From NCBI GenBank assembly GCA_002495525.1, contig DAFS01000057.1:2176-40959 (forward strand): a stretch of 38,784 nucleotides of DNA, given 5' to 3'. Shown here piece by piece: positions 17,288-25,470 of the stretch (positions are counted from its first letter, which is position 1; every line of letters starts with the position of its first letter). The notes beneath the pieces are model-generated. The model had not been told where the DNA came from. It ran no database searches and saw only the letters and a list, made by a program, of their open reading frames with translations. The DNA comes from Euryarchaeota archaeon UBA89 (GTDB lineage Archaea > Thermoplasmatota > Poseidoniia > Poseidoniales > Thalassarchaeaceae). The translations under genes and the position numbers were made by a program.

Positions 17288-17506
17288 ATGGCTAAGCAAC
17301 CATTTGCATGTGGGGAATGTAATCGTATTCTCCCCGATCCTGAAAACAAAAAAGACCCAGTCAATTGTAAATGGTGCCCCAATGCTCCAGTAACTACTGA
17401 TTGGCAAGGTTATGTGATTATCCTAAACCCTAAAAGATCTGAAGTTGCTAAAAGGCTGAATATAGATGATCCAGGCGCTTATGCTTTGAAGGTAAATATA
17501 AGATAA
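17288..17506 (+). CDS. spt4: Transcription elongation factor Spt4 (RpoE'')
   Basis: The protein has 72 residues, close to the usual archaeal Spt4 size of about 60-70. It pairs with Spt5 (not in this window) to close the RNA polymerase clamp and aid elongation. The zinc site is made of FACGEC near the N-terminus and CKWC about 20 residues later. The following TTDWQGYVIILNPKRSEVAKRL is the typical Spt5-binding part. The ATG at 17288 lies one base after the rpo7 stop; a longer open frame upstream only reads through rpo7 and is not used. Its stop is followed by GGAG for the next gene. Confidence 0.95.
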   Translation: MAKQPFACGECNRILPDPENKKDPVNCKWCPNAPVTTDWQGYVIILNPKRSEVAKRLNIDDPGAYALKVNIR

Positions 17507-17519
17507 GGAGAAAACAAAT

Positions 17520-17825
17520 ATGCAAATAATTGAAAGAAAAGAAAACCCACTACTCGGAAGAGTTGAATTAACCTTTGAATGGAATCACGCTAATCTTCCT
17601 ACACCCACGCTTTCGGAAATGATCACTGCTGCAGCAAAAGCAGAACCAGGTTCGAAAAAAGAATTAGTTTTTGTAAAAAACGTAAATACTAGGTTTGGGA
17701 GGCCTTTAACTACTGGAATTGCATTAGTTTATGATTCAGTAGAAACAGCTTTATTAGAACCAAAATTCATTGTCGATAGGCATGAGAAAACACGCCCACA
17801 AAAAGATACAGGAGGAGATGAATAA
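17520..17825 (+). CDS. rps24e: Small-subunit ribosomal protein S24e
   Basis: The protein has 101 residues, normal for archaeal S24e. Family phrases are MQIIERKENPLLGRVELTF at the start and VFVKNVNTRFGRPLTTGIA in the middle. It lies 13 bases after spt4 with GGAG nine bases before the ATG. Its stop codon TAA overlaps the next ATG by one base (TAATG), showing translational coupling with S27ae. Confidence 0.95.
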   Translation: MQIIERKENPLLGRVELTFEWNHANLPTPTLSEMITAAAKAEPGSKKELVFVKNVNTRFGRPLTTGIALVYDSVETALLEPKFIVDRHEKTRPQKDTGGDE

Positions 17826-18004
17826 TGTCTGAAGGACCTAATCCACAATCTAAGTGGTCTAAATATAAGATAGATGGAGATAAATTAGTACGTGGAGAAT
17901 TCTGTCTAGAACCGGGTTGCGGCCCTGGTGTATTCTTGGCTATCCACAAGGATCGAAAATCTTGTGGTAAATGTGGCTACAATTCAAATGATGAAGAAGA
18001 ATAA
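17825..18004 (+). CDS. rps27ae: Small-subunit ribosomal protein S27ae
   Basis: The protein has 59 residues. It ends with the S27ae zinc-binding region: CLEPGCGPGVFLAIHKDR then CGKCGY, followed by an acidic tail NSNDEEE. The first Cys pair is spaced C-x4-C, not C-x2-C as in most archaeal homologues (CPRC); the eukaryotic protein has a C-x4-C form too. The start overlaps the S24e stop by one base, and GGAGG sits nine bases upstream. It is the last gene of the operon and abuts the convergent gene with no spacer. Confidence 0.93.
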   Translation: MSEGPNPQSKWSKYKIDGDKLVRGEFCLEPGCGPGVFLAIHKDRKSCGKCGYNSNDEEE

Positions 18005-18907
18005 TTAAATTGTTAATTTTTCCCATTTTCCATCATTTGTAAGGACATTTTCTCCAACAATACCAATGCCAATATTTTCTCTTGAATTCATTTTAATTGT
18101 TCCGTCTTTATTCAGTCTACCATCATGTCTCCATCCAGTCCAAATCCAATCTCCCTGAACACTTTTAACATCATATACTGGGCCTAAAATTTTGTAAATT
18201 TTGGGAGCATCTGTCAATTTAGACAATGTTGCAAAATATTTTCCATTCAATTTAATAAACCACCCTTTTCCTTTTTTATGTAGGAAACCTGTAATGACTT
18301 CTGGTAACTTTAAGACACCTTTTTTGATTATATTCCCTACACCATCTATTACTGCAAATCCTCCTGCCTTTGAAAATAATACGATACCTTCTTCAGTGTT
18401 AAGGAATCCAATTATTTCATCTAATGATTTTATTTTTGACACTTCTTTCCACTCAGGAATCTCTGCTCTCCAAATTTCTTTTGACTCATCGTCTATCCTA
18501 TAAATTCCTCTATTTATTGCAGAAAAACAAATTGAATCATCTACGTTTGATAGTGCAGTTGGTTCTGAATCCAGTATTTGCGACCAAATACTAGATGAAG
18601 GATGGAGGGCAGAATCTAATTTTTTATTTCTTAAATCTGCTTTTGAATCACCATTCCCCCACTCTCCATTTAGTTCAAATGCAGCCATTCTCGCCTGCCT
18701 TAAATCTCTTTCAATCCATACTCCAATCCATTTTTCTTTCACTATAGTACTCGATGTAATTAATGCAGGGAATGGTTGGCTCACCTCTCCAAGTCGATTG
18801 AGTTGGGTATCAACTTTCAGTAATTGTCCAGAGACACCAGAAATAACATGAACACTCTCTCCAGAGTCAATTTTGATTGGAGCGAATCCTATCCCCGAAT
18901 CTTTCAT
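18005..18907 (-). CDS. Propeller-like protein, function unknown
   Basis: The protein has 300 residues without a signal peptide, so it is probably cytoplasmic. It is made of short beta repeats in the style of WD40 or PQQ propellers: VSGVSGQLLKVDTQLNRLGE, KEKWIGVWIERD, GGFAVIDGVGNIIKKG, KGKGWFIKLNGKYF, and VQGDWIWTGWRHDGRLN. There are several Trp-containing strands but no clear sequence signature to assign it to one propeller family, and no catalytic site is visible. It is convergent with the rpo7 operon, with no spacer at the 3' end. It is divergent from dtdA, sharing a 74-base promoter region. Confidence 0.65.
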   Translation of the reverse strand: MKDSGIGFAPIKIDSGESVHVISGVSGQLLKVDTQLNRLGEVSQPFPALITSSTIVKEKWIGVWIERDLRQARMAAFELNGEWGNGDSKADLRNKKLDSALHPSSSIWSQILDSEPTALSNVDDSICFSAINRGIYRIDDESKEIWRAEIPEWKEVSKIKSLDEIIGFLNTEEGIVLFSKAGGFAVIDGVGNIIKKGVLKLPEVITGFLHKKGKGWFIKLNGKYFATLSKLTDAPKIYKILGPVYDVKSVQGDWIWTGWRHDGRLNKDGTIKMNSRENIGIGIVGENVLTNDGKWEKLTI

Positions 18908-18947
18908 ATTACATCCTATAATGACCAGTGTTTCAAGGTGTGGTTCA

Positions 18948-18969
18948 GAGGATTGAAAATTAAATCCTC
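18948..18969. promoter_or_regulatory. 22-bp inverted repeat around the dtdA TATA-like box (possible operator)
   Basis: GAGGATT (18948-18954) and AATCCTC (18963-18969) are a perfect seven-base inverted repeat. The eight-base spacer, GAAAATTA, contains the AT-rich box about 22 bases before the dtdA ATG. A bound protein would block that promoter. An RNA hairpin is less likely because transcription would start downstream. Confidence 0.45.
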
Positions 18970-18981
18970 CTTGGGTGGTTT

Positions 18982-19920
18982 ATGGGAGTACTTCTTGTAG
19001 CTTCTAAATCTGACATGGCATCAATGACATTATATGATGCTATAATGCGTCTAGATGGCTGGAGTGAGCCATTTTCAACAACTTCTGGAGATTATTATAT
19101 TCATGAATGTGATAGTGTATATCTATTAGTAATAGACCAAATTCATATTAGAGCAGATGATTTAGATTCCCTATTCAAAAAACATACTGGCCTTTCTGTT
19201 GATGATGTTCTAATTTTATCTAGGCATGTTTCACGTTCGAACACACCAGCAATGACTTTGCATGCTATTGGTATCCCGGGAATTTTACCATACGGTAAAG
19301 AGGGAATATCTGGAGGGAAAAATGGCTTATTAGTGCCTCCAAGTAAATATTTTGCTTCCTTATTTAGGAGGATGAACAGTTTGGCCAGGAGTAAAAAATT
19401 AGATTTTGATTTTGATTTAACTCTGGAAACAACTCACCATGGGCCGATTTTAACAACACCTACGCTGTATATTGAAATTGGTTCAACTGAAGATGAATGG
19501 GTTAGAGAAGATGTTGCAGACTGTTGGGCAGAAGTAATATCTGATGTTTTAGTAATGTCTGGAGGCAAATCGATATATTTTAATCCTGATTCAGATGTTA
19601 TGATTGGGTTTGGAGGAGGTCATTATGCCCCTAGACATAAATCAGTAATTTTAAATTCAGAAATTAACATCGGACATATAATAGCGAACTATTCTTTGGT
19701 TTTCGAACCCCCAAAAAGTTCTGAAATTCCTTCAGGGCCATGGTCCGAATGCATACAAAGTGCAGTTGATTCAACGAGAATATCTTTCCCTAAAAGTAAA
19801 ATTTTTGCTCACCTAGATAGGAAATCATTCAAGGGCTGGGAACGTTCAGCAATTACTCAAAAATTAGAAGAATTAGGCATCGAAATAAGACGTGGTAAGC
19901 AAATCTCTCAAAGAAAATAA
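18982..19920 (+). CDS. dtdA: D-aminoacyl-tRNA deacylase, archaeal/plant type
   Basis: The protein has 312 residues. This family (GEK1-like, distinct from bacterial Dtd) removes D-amino acids from mischarged tRNAs in the cytoplasm, with zinc. Family marks are the N-terminal LLVASKSDMAS, SRHVSRSNTPAMTLHAIG, the motif TTHHGPILTTPTLYIEIGS with two adjacent His, and GFGGGHYAPRH. The C-terminal end KLEELGIEIRRGKQI is also typical. The ATG at 18982 follows an AT-rich box about 22 bases upstream, fitting a leaderless transcript. The proline dehydrogenase gene begins 28 bases after the stop. Confidence 0.95.
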   Translation: MGVLLVASKSDMASMTLYDAIMRLDGWSEPFSTTSGDYYIHECDSVYLLVIDQIHIRADDLDSLFKKHTGLSVDDVLILSRHVSRSNTPAMTLHAIGIPGILPYGKEGISGGKNGLLVPPSKYFASLFRRMNSLARSKKLDFDFDLTLETTHHGPILTTPTLYIEIGSTEDEWVREDVADCWAEVISDVLVMSGGKSIYFNPDSDVMIGFGGGHYAPRHKSVILNSEINIGHIIANYSLVFEPPKSSEIPSGPWSECIQSAVDSTRISFPKSKIFAHLDRKSFKGWERSAITQKLEELGIEIRRGKQISQRK

Positions 19921-19948
19921 TCAAATCTTTCATTCTCTTCGGCTATGT

Positions 19949-20920
19949 ATGGGATTGATAGGTAAAATCATTGTTAGCTTGATGCCAATCGCTCCCAAAT
20001 TCTTAGTCAAGCGTATAGCAGGACGTTATGTTGCCGGATTAAACCTCGAATCTGCGATAGATTTAATGAAAAACATGTCAGAAGAGAATACTTGTTTTAC
20101 AATTGATGTTTTAGGAGAGGAGATCAATGATGTTGATGAAGCAAGATACTTTGTAGATGAATACTCTAGAGTTTTAGACTCGATAGTATCTAACCAATTA
20201 GATGCAAATATTTCTTTGAAACCCACTGCATTGGGATTGTTAATCGATAAGGAGGTAGCATTATCAAATATTGAAGAGATTATTAAGAAAGCTGCCCTCA
20301 ATGATATCTTTGTGCGATTAGATATGGAAGATCATCGAGTTACTCAAGAGACTATAGACGTAGTATTAGAAATGCAAAAAAAAGGATTTCAGAATATCGG
20401 AACAGTCTTACAAGGCAGACTTTTCAGAACTAAAGAGGATATTGCTGAGGTGTCTAGAGAATTAGGCCCTCTAGCAGACTTTAGAATTTGTAAAGGTATT
20501 TATTTAGAATCATCAGATATTTCTTACACTAAATATCAGGAGATAGTAAATTCGACTAATGATTGTATAAGTCATATGTTAGAAATGGGTTGTTATACAG
20601 CTATTGCTTCGCATGATTTACCAATAATTAATCATAGTTTAGAAAAATTAAGTGATATGGGTATGTCAGTAGATAATGATCCAAGAGATAATTCCGCCGA
20701 TAGTAGAGTAGGGAAGGGCCCTGGATATGAGTTCCAATTTCTTCTAGGTGTTAGAGGAAACCTTAGGAGAAAATTAGCATCCGAGGGTCACTTGACTAGA
20801 GTTTATGTCCCATATGGTACAAAATGGTATGAGTACGGTGTTAGGAGAATTAGAGAAAACCCTGATATTGCTTGGCATGTCACTAAAACTATAATTATGC
20901 CTTGGACTAACAGAAGATAA
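19949..20920 (+). CDS. Proline dehydrogenase
   Basis: The protein has 323 residues, the size of single-domain FAD-dependent proline dehydrogenases. It oxidises proline to pyrroline-5-carboxylate and passes electrons to the membrane quinone pool. Visible family features are SLKPTALGL, VRLDMEDH, TVLQGRLFRT, RICKGIYLESS, and the C-terminal proline-binding motif VPYGTKWYEYGVRRIRENP. The ATG at 19949 is preferred; a GTG at 19892 would overlap dtdA by 29 bases, and the added residues do not look like family sequence. No pyrroline-5-carboxylate dehydrogenase gene lies nearby. It is next to dtdA on the same strand and is convergent with the next gene. Confidence 0.92.
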   Translation: MGLIGKIIVSLMPIAPKFLVKRIAGRYVAGLNLESAIDLMKNMSEENTCFTIDVLGEEINDVDEARYFVDEYSRVLDSIVSNQLDANISLKPTALGLLIDKEVALSNIEEIIKKAALNDIFVRLDMEDHRVTQETIDVVLEMQKKGFQNIGTVLQGRLFRTKEDIAEVSRELGPLADFRICKGIYLESSDISYTKYQEIVNSTNDCISHMLEMGCYTAIASHDLPIINHSLEKLSDMGMSVDNDPRDNSADSRVGKGPGYEFQFLLGVRGNLRRKLASEGHLTRVYVPYGTKWYEYGVRRIRENPDIAWHVTKTIIMPWTNRR

Positions 20921-20936
20921 ATCAGATTTTCAATTA

Positions 20937-21545
20937 TTAATTTTGATCATCTGGAACATGCAAGTAGATTCTCCTAATCTCGCTGGCGACTCTCTTTCCA
21001 TTGAGAGTTCTTCCCTTACCTGTATGAAGTGCTCTAATCCTCCATCTTCTTCCATTCATTTGCATTATAGCGCCACAAGAAAAAATCTTATCCGGTTCAC
21101 ATTCTATACTACTTGGTACACTGATTTCACCTTCAGTCATTGTGATTGGCACTATCGTCCTATCTACTCTTACTGCCCACATTGCAGATATTTTTCCAGC
21201 ATTTAGGTTTGTGCATTCTCTTGAAGTAGAATCTTCTATTCTTGTAATTCTGTAGGTTTGTTCTTTATGTTGAAAATAATCCTCCTTGATTATTTCCTCA
21301 TCTTCATCTGCTTCAATTAATGAGAATTCACTATCCATTCTATCAGATAATGTTGTCTTGATAAATACTGATTTTGGAGGCCTTAACTGTAAATTATGCA
21401 CATTACTACAAATCACACACCTGACTAACAAATCTTCCCCATTACCCTTAACATTCCTTCTTAGAATCTCATGTTCAGTCATTTTTGTGCATTCAGGGCA
21501 CACAGCAGCATCAAATATTTCTTCTTCGATGTCCGTATCTTCCAT
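20937..21545 (-). CDS. HVO_0476-type archaeal zinc-finger protein
   Basis: The protein has 202 residues. The N-terminus holds a zinc finger made of CPEC (C16, C19) and CVIC (C43, C46), preceded by an acidic stretch. The middle and C-terminus contain repeated short beta segments (YRITRIEDS, WAVRVDRTIVP, RRWRIRALHT, GKRVASEIRRIYLH) as in archaeal proteins of the HVO_0476/COG1326 type, whose role is unknown; nucleic-acid binding is a guess from the finger and basic end. The ATG at 21545 directly abuts a 16-bp palindrome. The gene is divergent from the next one. Confidence 0.8.
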   Translation of the reverse strand: MEDTDIEEEIFDAAVCPECTKMTEHEILRRNVKGNGEDLLVRCVICSNVHNLQLRPPKSVFIKTTLSDRMDSEFSLIEADEDEEIIKEDYFQHKEQTYRITRIEDSTSRECTNLNAGKISAMWAVRVDRTIVPITMTEGEISVPSSIECEPDKIFSCGAIMQMNGRRWRIRALHTGKGRTLNGKRVASEIRRIYLHVPDDQN

Positions 21546-21561
21546 GTCACTTCGAAATGAC
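21546..21561. promoter_or_regulatory. 16-bp near-perfect palindrome at a start codon
   Basis: GTCACTTCGAAATGAC matches its own reverse complement except at one symmetric pair (core TTCGAA, arms GTCA and TGAC). It touches the ATG of the zinc-finger gene on the minus strand and lies 29 bases before the ATG of the divergent gene. It could be the site of a dimeric regulator covering the transcription start. Confidence 0.45.
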
Positions 21562-21590
21562 TTCCTCTATTGAAGCCATCCTTAGATGGG

Positions 21591-22415
21591 ATGATTGAAA
21601 TCAGAGTTAATATAGCCACAGTCATGAGTGACGGAGGCGGTATAGGGTTACCTCAAATGTCAGAGCGTGAAATGTTTGAGAAATTACTGTCTTCAGATTC
21701 TGATTTTGGTGATGATGAACCTCAGATAGCAGCGAATATTGGTCAACAAATGTTGCATATGAATTTAATTCCTTTAACTCGTGCCTTCAGAGTCAAAATC
21801 AGAGATATTTCTTCAAAAATTCCTGCTAGAAATGTAGTTCTCGTGGGTGGAGGGATAGGCCACTTAGCAGCTTGGTTACTTGATTTATGGAATGGTGATC
21901 CTGCAAACCCTCCTTTGGAAACTCGATCAAGACCTGATACCTTTAGAATAGTCGAGCCTGCAGGCAAGTTTGGAGTAATAATCGATCGTCTTGTCCGCCG
22001 TCATTCTTCAGAACAATGGACGCAGGTTTTGACTAGATCTTGGCAAGAAATTACAGCTGAAACTTCATCTTGGTCAGTTGCAGCAGCAGCATTACCATCC
22101 AGTGCACAACCTTCTCCTTTACCTCAACCAATCGATCTAATAATCATCGATCTACCCGAAAATCAGAGACCTAGCGCAACAATAGCCGCCTTAGATGTAA
22201 TTTCCCAAGGAGGATTCATCTTAGTTAAAGAGCCAGAAGTTCCTACGGGGGATGTTGGAGTACCTGAAGAAGGGGATGAGCCTAATGATGCTCAAAAGAA
22301 AGTTGAATCTTTTAACCAATGGATGAAAGTGATACGAGAATGTAACGAAAATCATTCTATGGCGTTCATAGAGTTATCCGGAGGAACATTAGCCGTCATA
22401 CGTCGTTCAACTTGA
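21591..22415 (+). CDS. Rossmann-fold, methyltransferase-like protein
   Basis: The protein has 274 residues. The central part reads like a class I SAM-dependent methyltransferase: NVVLVGGGIGHLAAW (glycine loop), then FRIVEPAG (acidic residue after the second strand), IDLIIIDLPEN (motif IV position) and GGFILVKEPE. The N-terminal 60 residues are helical, and an Ala/Ser/Pro-rich linker lies between strands three and four. Substrate unknown. The ATG at 21591 is chosen; a TTG at 21570 or an ATG at 21624 (MSDGGGIG) are alternatives. Its last 64 bases overlap the end of the convergent subtilase gene. It could also be a Rossmann protein that has lost catalysis. Confidence 0.65.
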   Translation: MIEIRVNIATVMSDGGGIGLPQMSEREMFEKLLSSDSDFGDDEPQIAANIGQQMLHMNLIPLTRAFRVKIRDISSKIPARNVVLVGGGIGHLAAWLLDLWNGDPANPPLETRSRPDTFRIVEPAGKFGVIIDRLVRRHSSEQWTQVLTRSWQEITAETSSWSVAAAALPSSAQPSPLPQPIDLIIIDLPENQRPSATIAALDVISQGGFILVKEPEVPTGDVGVPEEGDEPNDAQKKVESFNQWMKVIRECNENHSMAFIELSGGTLAVIRRST

Positions 22416-23830
22416 AAAATATCGAAAATATTCCTTTCAATAATTATTTTCTCCATTTCTCTATCCTCTTTAGTATCTGATGAACTGGAGTTCACTGCAT
22501 CTATTAATGAATCTATTCTAAATATTCCATAGCCAAAGTTATCATCATGTTGGTTCTGTCCATTTTTCATTTGCGAGTTCTCACTTAATAGGATTTTTAT
22601 TTCTTCTATTTTTGTTTCGTCGCTATCACTATTTCTTTGGAAATCAGGATATTCTTGCAGGAATAATGCCAATCCTCCTGAAACCCATGCCGTTGAAGCA
22701 GAGGTCCCACTAGACCAACCCCACCAAGAATCTGAATTTGTCATTAGCACTGGTACCTCAAGACCAGGTGCGATAATCTCTGGCTTTTTATCAGGATCAT
22801 TTCTTGGTAGAATAGGATTAGGCCACAATCTGCCATTATTATCTCCTTCTGAACTTCCAGACCATAAGTTACCAAGTCTTGTAACACCTCCAACGCAAAT
22901 AACATTCTCAACCGAACCCGGCGATGAAACATCTCCATCATCATCTTCACCATCATTTCCTGCCGCTGCAACTACGTACACTCCCTCTTCAATTGCATTT
23001 TCAACAGCAATTTCTAGTGAATCTGTTGTAAATAAATCGCCACCAATTCCTTGTCCTCCACCGAGGCTTAAAGAAATGATATCACTATCTTGTGAAACAC
23101 ACCAATCTACAGCTTCAGCAATCCCATCATCTGTTCCCGAACCATCTGAATTAATTGCTTTTGCAACATATAAATCGACATTTTTTGCTATTCCATTCAA
23201 CCCTCCATCTGCAACAATTATTCCGGCCATTGCGGTTCCATGACCGTCATCATCGTATGGGTTTGGGCTTGAATTAATGACATCATTCCAACCCAAAAGT
23301 TTGATATTTTCTAAATCAGGATGTGAAGTATCTATTCCTGAGTCCACTATGCATAATGATATACCAGTTCCATCTAATCCTTCAATATTATTTATCCCAG
23401 TCATATCCTTATATTCGTCTTCCCAAGTAACTAATGATTGAGGTGGACTGAAACCAAATGCTCCACCATTCATTGTGATAAATAGCCATAATAGTACCAC
23501 TGCTAATACAAATGCTGATACTAAAGTCACTGAGAAACCGACAAGAAGTTTGAATACGTCTTCATCTCTTGTTTTTGATGCGTTGATAACGTTAACTGTA
23601 TGTTTCCCGTCAACATAAATCAATTCATCAGAATTCTCTGACTTTGAATCTAAGACCTTTTCCTCGTTTTTCTCAGAAATTTCGCTGAATATGGAAAAAA
23701 CTAAATTTTTGAATAGATTAATAATCCAAATAAATGCACTATAGATTGCCATTATTATTGCCCATATTGCTGCGAATATTATATCAATAAAGATATAAAT
23801 GATGAATTCTAAAATTACACCCCAAATCAT
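22352..23830 (-). CDS. Membrane-tethered subtilisin-family serine protease (S8)
   Basis: The protein has 492 residues. The N-terminus has a long hydrophobic stretch (about 1-45, probably two membrane helices), a charged linker, and another membrane helix near 93-118 (FSVTLVSAFVLAVVLLWLF). The S8 domain follows, with a complete catalytic set: Asp163 (IVDSGID), His197 (DGHGTAM), oxyanion Asn292 (AAAGNDG) and Ser377 (SGTSAST). It should face outside the cell. No inhibitor-type propeptide is visible between the last helix and the catalytic domain. The ATG at 23830 is used; TTG 23842 is possible. It follows the polytopic zinc-ribbon gene by about 31 bases on the same strand, and its 3' end overlaps the convergent gene. 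Confidence 0.92.
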   Translation of the reverse strand: MIWGVILEFIIYIFIDIIFAAIWAIIMAIYSAFIWIINLFKNLVFSIFSEISEKNEEKVLDSKSENSDELIYVDGKHTVNVINASKTRDEDVFKLLVGFSVTLVSAFVLAVVLLWLFITMNGGAFGFSPPQSLVTWEDEYKDMTGINNIEGLDGTGISLCIVDSGIDTSHPDLENIKLLGWNDVINSSPNPYDDDGHGTAMAGIIVADGGLNGIAKNVDLYVAKAINSDGSGTDDGIAEAVDWCVSQDSDIISLSLGGGQGIGGDLFTTDSLEIAVENAIEEGVYVVAAAGNDGEDDDGDVSSPGSVENVICVGGVTRLGNLWSGSSEGDNNGRLWPNPILPRNDPDKKPEIIAPGLEVPVLMTNSDSWWGWSSGTSASTAWVSGGLALFLQEYPDFQRNSDSDETKIEEIKILLSENSQMKNGQNQHDDNFGYGIFRIDSLIDAVNSSSSDTKEDREMEKIIIERNIFDIFQVERRMTANVPPDNSMNAIE

Positions 23831-23861
23831 ATCAAAAACCAACTATTATTATAATCTTCAA

Positions 23862-24992
23862 TTACCATGCATCTTGTCTACTAAAATGACTTGAGATAGT
23901 GGTATTGGAATTACAGTTAGTACAGTTAAATCTCGTAGGTAATGTCATTTCGCATTCATTACATACTGAGCCTGGAACACCTACTCCTCCACAATTATAC
24001 GCACAAGGTACAGTAATCTTCCCATTAGATTTCTGAATCGCAGGTGTTTCTTCTTTACAGATAGGACAAATACCTTGAATATCCTTTACATTATTGTAAT
24101 TTATCTCACCAGAAACTTCTCTTGCTCTTACAGATTGAATCCTGTCTTCAGCAGCGCCAAGCATAAATTGAGGATACCATATAATATGTATTAATAAGAA
24201 AATTGAAAGTATACTACAGATTAGATAAAGCCACGGGAAATCAAAAACTGTTGCATCAGCAGATAATGGTCTCAGTGCAATAGATTTTGATGAAGACCAA
24301 GAAAATAAATTCACTAATAACATCCAAATTCCTAGGCCTGCACTCCATAGTTTCAGACTATGATCTTTCCAAGCAATTTCGACAACTCTTGGGTCGGGAT
24401 GCGCGTGTCTTTCAATTACATGAACATCCCTTGTTTCACTGACTGCCTTATGTACTACGAAAATTACTAAGAATGCAAAAATCAAATTCACGAGAATAAT
24501 AGGGGCTAACATCCCTATGTTTAGATTTTCAGGGAAGCTTGGATTACTGGCATATGTGTAAATATAACCTATTTGAATTGCAATCATTCCAATTATCATA
24601 TAAACAAGATTTTCCCTCATTATAGGGAAACGGATAAACAGCTGAATCACAAACCCGATCCATGCAATTATAGACAATAATGTTAGGATTAAAGTTAAAT
24701 CTTCCAAGAATAACATACCTTCGGTGCCAACTCTATTATAGTCTCCACCACTCTTTAGTTCTCCAATTCCTAAATCCCATGCCCCTAAAAGAATCGCTAT
24801 TACCCCTACTCCAAATATTGAAAATTCAAATGCCCCCCAACCTTTCAAAATCATTTTCAGATGAAATTTAGATTCTTGTACGATTTTATCTAAGAAATCT
24901 AATCTTTCATTATATTCAGAAAACTTGTAATTTAATGTGATTTCACTAAGTCTGATTGGCTCTTGATTTCCAATTTCTGTTTCATCAGTCAT
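23862..24992 (-). CDS. Polytopic membrane protein with C-terminal zinc ribbons
   Basis: The protein has 376 residues. About six membrane helices can be seen: FSIFGVGVIAILLGAW, LTLILTLLSIIAWIGFVIQL, MIIGMIAIQIGYIYTYA, LAPIILVNLIFAFLVIFVV, LGIWMLLVNLF, and LYLICSILSIFLLIHIIWY. The C-terminal 75 residues form a soluble domain with CPIC, CAYNC, CNEC and CTNC, a double zinc ribbon. The function is not recognised. It lies just upstream of the membrane-tethered subtilase on the same strand and may be co-transcribed, so a role in membrane protein quality control is a guess only. The ATG at 24992 has GGGGGC upstream. Confidence 0.75.
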   Translation of the reverse strand: MTDETEIGNQEPIRLSEITLNYKFSEYNERLDFLDKIVQESKFHLKMILKGWGAFEFSIFGVGVIAILLGAWDLGIGELKSGGDYNRVGTEGMLFLEDLTLILTLLSIIAWIGFVIQLFIRFPIMRENLVYMIIGMIAIQIGYIYTYASNPSFPENLNIGMLAPIILVNLIFAFLVIFVVHKAVSETRDVHVIERHAHPDPRVVEIAWKDHSLKLWSAGLGIWMLLVNLFSWSSSKSIALRPLSADATVFDFPWLYLICSILSIFLLIHIIWYPQFMLGAAEDRIQSVRAREVSGEINYNNVKDIQGICPICKEETPAIQKSNGKITVPCAYNCGGVGVPGSVCNECEMTLPTRFNCTNCNSNTTISSHFSRQDAW

Positions 24993-25118
24993 TGAACGGA
25001 GCCCCCTTATGTTATGCGCGACATGAAATACCGCATTAAGTAACTCCCTTATTCGGATTCAAAAATCATAATCTACATGGATATTCTATGGAATAAATAA
25101 ACATTAGTAAGACAGTGG

Positions 25119-25201
25119 CGCCGAGAGGGAGATTTGAACTCCCGAGGGAAAATCCCACATGATTTCCAGTCATGCGCAATACCAGGCTATGCGACCTCGG
25201 C
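25119..25201 (-). tRNA. tRNA-Ser (anticodon GGA)
   Basis: On the minus strand the acceptor stem pairs GCCGAGG (from 25201) with TCTCGGC, with one G-U pair. The anticodon stem CATGA/TCATG closes the loop CTGGAAA, giving anticodon GGA for Ser. A long variable arm with GGGATTTTCCC follows, as expected for tRNA-Ser. The discriminator is G and CCA is encoded at 25116-25118. Confidence 0.95.
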
Positions 25202-25309
25202 TTCATACTCTCGGACACTTGATTACATTTTGAGTCTGTTGCTTTTCAACTGTGATTTTGAATCTCTCTCCGTAGTGATTAAATCGAAATTGTATCTCGA
25301 CTAAACGTC

Positions 25310-25381
25310 GCCACTGTGGCTTAGGGGTATAGCATCCCATTGGTAATGGGAAGGTCGGGAGTTCAATTCTCCCCAGTGGCT
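25310..25381 (+). tRNA. tRNA-Thr (anticodon GGU)
   Basis: The acceptor stem GCCACTG (25310-25316) pairs perfectly with CAGTGGC (25374-25380). The anticodon stem TCCCA/TGGGA closes the loop TTGGTAA, giving GGT for Thr. The T arm GGGAGTTCAATTCTCCC is regular. The discriminator is U, as in the other Thr tRNA, and CCA is encoded at 25382-25384. It is divergent from tRNA-Ser, 108 bases apart; nothing else was found in that gap. Confidence 0.96.
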
Positions 25382-25470
25382 CCATTCTTTGAATTAAAAT
25401 TATTATTTTTCGATACCTTCATCAACTTTACAGAAATAACTTCATAATGTAGCCAACAAACCATAGAGAT

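Noticed and set aside
25203..25385. A minus-strand open frame beginning MEPLGRIELPTF
   Set aside because: It runs through tRNA-Thr(GGU) on the opposite strand; this peptide is the usual false translation of a tRNA gene.
25100..25400. tRNA pair as an integration site of a mobile element
   Set aside because: No integrase, no duplicated tRNA 3' end and no composition change are visible nearby.
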